Shown here: positions 20,403-23,167 of the stretch, in pieces
Numbering within the stretch: the first letter of the stretch is position 1
Layout of the letters: each line of letters begins with the position of its first letter
Source of the DNA: Irpex lacteus
Taxonomy: Eukaryota > Basidiomycota > Agaricomycetes > Polyporales > Irpicaceae
Length of the DNA stretch: 23,167 bases
Direction: 5' to 3'
Assembly: GCA_001986395.2 (NCBI GenBank)
Contig: MQVO02000139.1
Location: 1 to 23,167 of the forward strand
Notes under the pieces: model-generated
Told to the model about the DNA's origin: nothing
The model's input: the letters and a program-made list of their open reading frames with translations, nothing else
Databases searched by the model: none
Made by a program: the position numbers and the translations under genes

Positions 20403-22420
20403 TTAGAGACGAAGCCCTTCGAACATCTTGTCCAGCTTGCATGCCTCCTTCGCCTGTTCGCAGAGAGACGGCGACCGCGAAGCCAGTCGGGGAGAAGCAA
20501 CCCTCTCGCTGGCGACAGCTGGTGCAGGCGTGTGTGCCGGTGTCGACTTGGGCTCCCCACAACAACACGCACGACTGCCTTGCCTTCGAGTACCTTTCCT
20601 AACCTTCTCAGCGTCCCACGCTGATCGGGATGGGCCAGGGCGATTCGAAGGTTCTCCGGAGAACGCATCCCAGAAGGCGTTTCCAAGCTTGCCAAGCAGA
20701 GTTTGCGAGGCCATCGACGCGAGCATCGCTTGTTGTGCCGCCGCTGACTGCTGAGCGTTCGCCTTGCTGTGGTTGTGGTTGTGTACGTTCGACGGGTGCA
20801 GAGCAGGCGAAGCAGGTGGAGTGGGATAAGCGCTTGAGGCAGTCTTCCCGGAGATCATCGCAGACAACGTGGGGCTCTTTGCGAAATAGTGAGGACGCAA
20901 GCCGCTCGCGAGACCAGAAAGCGGGGCGTGATTGACTTGTTGGAAGTGCTGGGCTGGCCCTGTGGCTGGCGCTGCTGTTGCTGGCCCATTCTAGTCCACA
21001 ACTGCATGCGGTATCTGATAGGAGAGATGAAACACGAGTTAGTGGCATGTTCAGATATCTACGATAGTGGGAGAAAGATACATACGCATCGATGCTCTTC
21101 ATTGTGAAGGGGTTCATGTCGGTGAATGAGTCGAACGCAGACATCGGTAGAGACAACTCCATTGTCTTTTCCGGTAGCGGCTGCCCATTGAGCATAGGGT
21201 TAATGTTCTCCTGGAGTGCAGGGCTCTTGCGGCCGACGGGCTTGCCGGAGAGAACACTGGAAAGGTCTGGAACGAGGGTCGTGTGAACAGGGGTAAACAC
21301 TCCGATACCGCCCAGGCTGCCGCCCCAGAATCCACGTCCGCTGAGACGAGGAGACGATGCGAGGTCCTTGTGTACATTTGGAGTGAGGAGGGGGCTCTTG
21401 GGTGTCGGAGGAGGGCTCTTGATTGAGGAAGCTGCCAGCGCTGCCGCAGAGACAGCAGGAAGGGGCGCGGGTGGCGGCAGAACAGGTGTATCGATGCGAC
21501 CTCTGCCGTCCAAAAGAGCCTTCTTCAACGCTGATATCTCTTGTCGAAGGGCAAGGTTCTCAGACTTTGTGCTACCAAGCTCGCCACGGATGGCTTCAAT
21601 GAGGCGATCACGCTCAGCGATATCGCCTTCCAGCGTCGATATGTACTCTAATTAAAAACGATATTAGACAAATATTCAAAGACAAAGAAGCTGAACGAGA
21701 CAAACCTTTTCGTCGCACGCGGAAGTTCCTTGCGCTGATCTTTGTTGCGAAGTTGCCTCTTCTCCTTGGAAGACATTTTCTTGTACTTTCAGGAGTGGGA
21801 CGCCAATCGTCGGGATCAACTGATGTCGTCGCCAGTATGCCTCCCTTCTTGTCTGAGGCGGATTTCTTTACGATGCCGCCAGACTGTACTGTGCCTTTCC
21901 GGTCCTTGCCTTTACCACCAACCTTGATCGGGGCGAGGAATGACTCATCATCATCATCCTCATCATCGTCGCCCTCCTCGTCTCCAAATTCACTGTGAGA
22001 CTTGGCGAGACGATGGAGTATCCATCATTTGGGGGTCGATCGTGACGGGAGAATCGCCACTTGATGGGGAAGTACTCTCGAAAAGCCCGCCTCGGGGCTG
22101 CTGAGTCCAACCGGAGGAAATGAGCCCATAAAGTCAAAGGGGGCCGCACTCGTGGGTGGCACTCACTGGCTTTGGCGAGCACATCGTCGTTTCAGATAAA
22201 ACTCGAGAAAGCCGTTGTCAGATGCGATGGTGGGCTCGAAGGGATTGGGAGGCGTCGGGGGGAGAGCGGCGAAGGAGTTGGAGGGGGAGTTGGACGAGGA
22301 GCGAGAGGAGGAGCCGCTCGCGCCTCCTGCCGAGGGGCCTGAGAGCATGTCGAAGTTGAAAAAGTCTTCAAGAGCGGTGTTCATAGCGTAATTTGATACG
22401 AGGGGATTGTCTGTCATCAT
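20403..22420 (-). CDS. bZIP transcription factor (frame broken by nine one-base indels)
   Basis: Coding exons are 22420-21706, 21647-21086 and 21014-20403, with introns of 58 and 71 nt (GT-AG). A probable leader intron is 22552-22462. The ATG at 22420 is the first after that acceptor. The corrected product is about 629 residues. It has an acidic N-terminal part and RKGTVQSGGIVKK. The basic region reads RNKISARNFRVRRKE, with the N-x7-R pair N226 and R234. Zipper positions are L244, R251, I258, T265, L272 and L279. A long Ser/Pro-rich C-terminal part includes ALQENINP and GLRPHYFAKSP. It should act as a nuclear DNA-binding dimer; its target is not evident. Frame changes lie near 22191 (+1), 22163 (-1), 22080 (-1), 21996 (+1), 21788 (-1), 21742 (+1), 20924 (-1), 20596 (+1) and 20558 (-1). 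Exon 1 nets zero and keeps its intron phase; exon 3 nets -1. Read literally, translation stops near residue 86. Confidence 0.85.
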
Positions 22421-22461
22421 CCCGCCGTCGTTGTCGATGTCGAGGAGAGGTTGCTGTTGTT

Positions 22462-22552
22462 CTGGATGAAGGTGGTGGTTTGAAGGTAAGAGGGAAACTG
22501 GCGCCAAAAGGACCGCAGCGGGCAGGTAACGCGCCACAACAAAATGGCTTAC
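22462..22552 (-). other. Probable leader intron of the bZIP gene
   Basis: GTAAGC at 22552 and CATCCAG ending at 22462 bound a 91-nt intron upstream of the first ATG. No in-frame ATG lies in the exon before it, so it would be in the 5' leader. A start inside this stretch using a near-cognate codon is an alternative. Confidence 0.45.
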
Positions 22553-22663
22553 GAGTCCACGGCGGCACGGAAGCACAAAGAAAGCAGGGGAACTGATTTC
22601 AACTGAACCAATCCAGCTAGTAACGCCGCCGTATCACGACAACACCCGCCTTCTCTGCGCAGT

Positions 22664-22671
22664 CTTTTATA
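22664..22671 (-). promoter_or_regulatory. TATA box of the bZIP gene
   Basis: TATAAAAG on the minus strand, about 244 bp before the ATG including the proposed leader intron. A CCAAT word (+ strand 22609-22613) lies downstream of it and is probably not a promoter element of this gene. Confidence 0.5.
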
Positions 22672-23057
22672 CTCACAGTCGGTGCCTGTACTATTTCGAC
22701 TCTGGTCCAGAATAAAATGGGTGAACACGGCTCGCCACCCGAGCCCACCAAAGTCAGTCTCGATCACAACAAAAACCATCGACGTGCAGCAGCGTGCAGA
22801 ACAATTTGCGGGCGCAGCAGCCACTTCACTCGAGATAACCTCTGCGGCCCCTCACTAGGTTTAATTAGTGACACCTGGTGACTCGTGCAGCCCCTCGCAG
22901 CGGTGCCGTACGTGGCCGCAGGCTCGATTACCGCTTGTGGAAATGCTCTCGGCGTCTCCCGTCTCCCAGATCTGGTGCATCATGATGTGATGCGCGCTTT
23001 TCCTCAGACTCCTTGGTCTCAACATCGTGCCCACCGACGAGCTCACCGCCTCACACG
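22672..23057. promoter_or_regulatory. Divergent promoter region
   Basis: This stretch separates the bZIP gene (minus) from the partial gene starting at 23058 (+). It must hold the upstream elements of both. No TATA box was seen close to 23058. TTAATTAG at 22862-22869 and a repeated GCGTGCAG-like word near 22785-22800 are the only notable motifs. Confidence 0.45.
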
Positions 23058-23167
23058 ATGTCCACAGCAGAAACAGCGCCAGCCCCAGAGGCACCCAAGC
23101 CCGAGCGACCCTCGGCCGGTACTCGCATGCCGTCCCTCAACCAGCTCGCGGCGCGTATCAACCTGAA
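23058..23167 (+). CDS. Partial gene, N-terminus only, function unknown
   Basis: The ATG at 23058, in the context CACGATGT with A at -3, opens a frame that is still open at the window edge after 36 codons. The peptide starts MSTAETAPAPEAPKPERPS and continues GTRMPSLNQLAARIN. Low-complexity Ala/Pro/Glu residues followed by a short conserved-looking PSLNQLAARI motif suggest a real, disordered N-terminus. It is too short to assign. It is divergent from the bZIP gene and may share its promoter. Confidence 0.65.
   Translation, partial: MSTAETAPAPEAPKPERPSAGTRMPSLNQLAARINL

Noticed and set aside
19873..20568. 231-residue open frame on the minus strand overlapping the bZIP end
   Set aside because: It overlaps the conserved bZIP C-terminus in another frame and continues through pyrimidine-rich trailer sequence. 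Its composition follows the CT bias and it has no domain.
20630..20935. Open frame on the + strand inside bZIP exon 3
   Set aside because: Antisense shadow of the bZIP coding sequence.
20403..22420. Programmed ribosomal frameshifting in the bZIP gene
   Set aside because: Nine switches of both signs at unrelated sites, with no common slippery motif, do not fit any known programmed frameshift. Sequence error or decay is simpler.
1..23167. CRISPR array, rRNA operon or telomere repeats
   Set aside because: No regularly spaced repeats, no 5S or large rRNA segments and no TTAGGG runs were seen.

Overview
The window looks like nuclear DNA of a filamentous basidiomycete, probably an Agaricomycete. 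The reasons are GC content near 50 %, many GT-AG introns of 50-71 nt splitting short exons, a eukaryotic tRNA gene, and a bZIP protein whose flanking sequence resembles mushroom homologues. This assignment comes from reading the sequence, not from a database search.

Left part (1 to about 13,530): no protein gene can be called with confidence. It holds a tRNA-Gly(TCC) on the minus strand (11083-11154), a 204-bp element with perfect 25-bp terminal inverted repeats that looks like a Tc1/mariner-type MITE (5940-6143), and one weak two-exon gene candidate (5314-5759, minus). Intron-like and coding-like scraps occur throughout, so small or decayed genes may be hidden, but nothing assembles into a recognisable product.

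Middle (13,532-18,854): three tandem paralogues on the minus strand, here called A, B and C (383, 383 and 367 residues after repair of A and C). Each has an N-terminal PPxY motif in a disordered proline-rich region, a conserved core (EDW-R-LL-D-K, then a glycine-rich hydrophobic stretch, then DHWN), a conserved segment with LxQG, HxG and PDM, a charged tail, and a nearly identical C-terminal motif EKWRL-VSFRP. Two introns are shared by all three; an extra 5' intron in B and C is absent from A. I do not recognise the family's function. B is intact, A has a one-base deletion, and C has a one-base deletion and a one-base insertion.

Right part (20,403-23,167): a bZIP transcription-factor gene on the minus strand (about 629 residues after repair) and, divergent from it, the first 36 codons of a + strand gene cut by the window edge. 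They share an intergenic region of about 640 bp. The bZIP reading frame needs nine single-base corrections, eight of which fall into four nearby compensating pairs. This is most simply uncorrected assembly error, but recent pseudogenisation is not excluded. No pathway links the genes. The clearest organised unit is the PPxY paralogue cluster.
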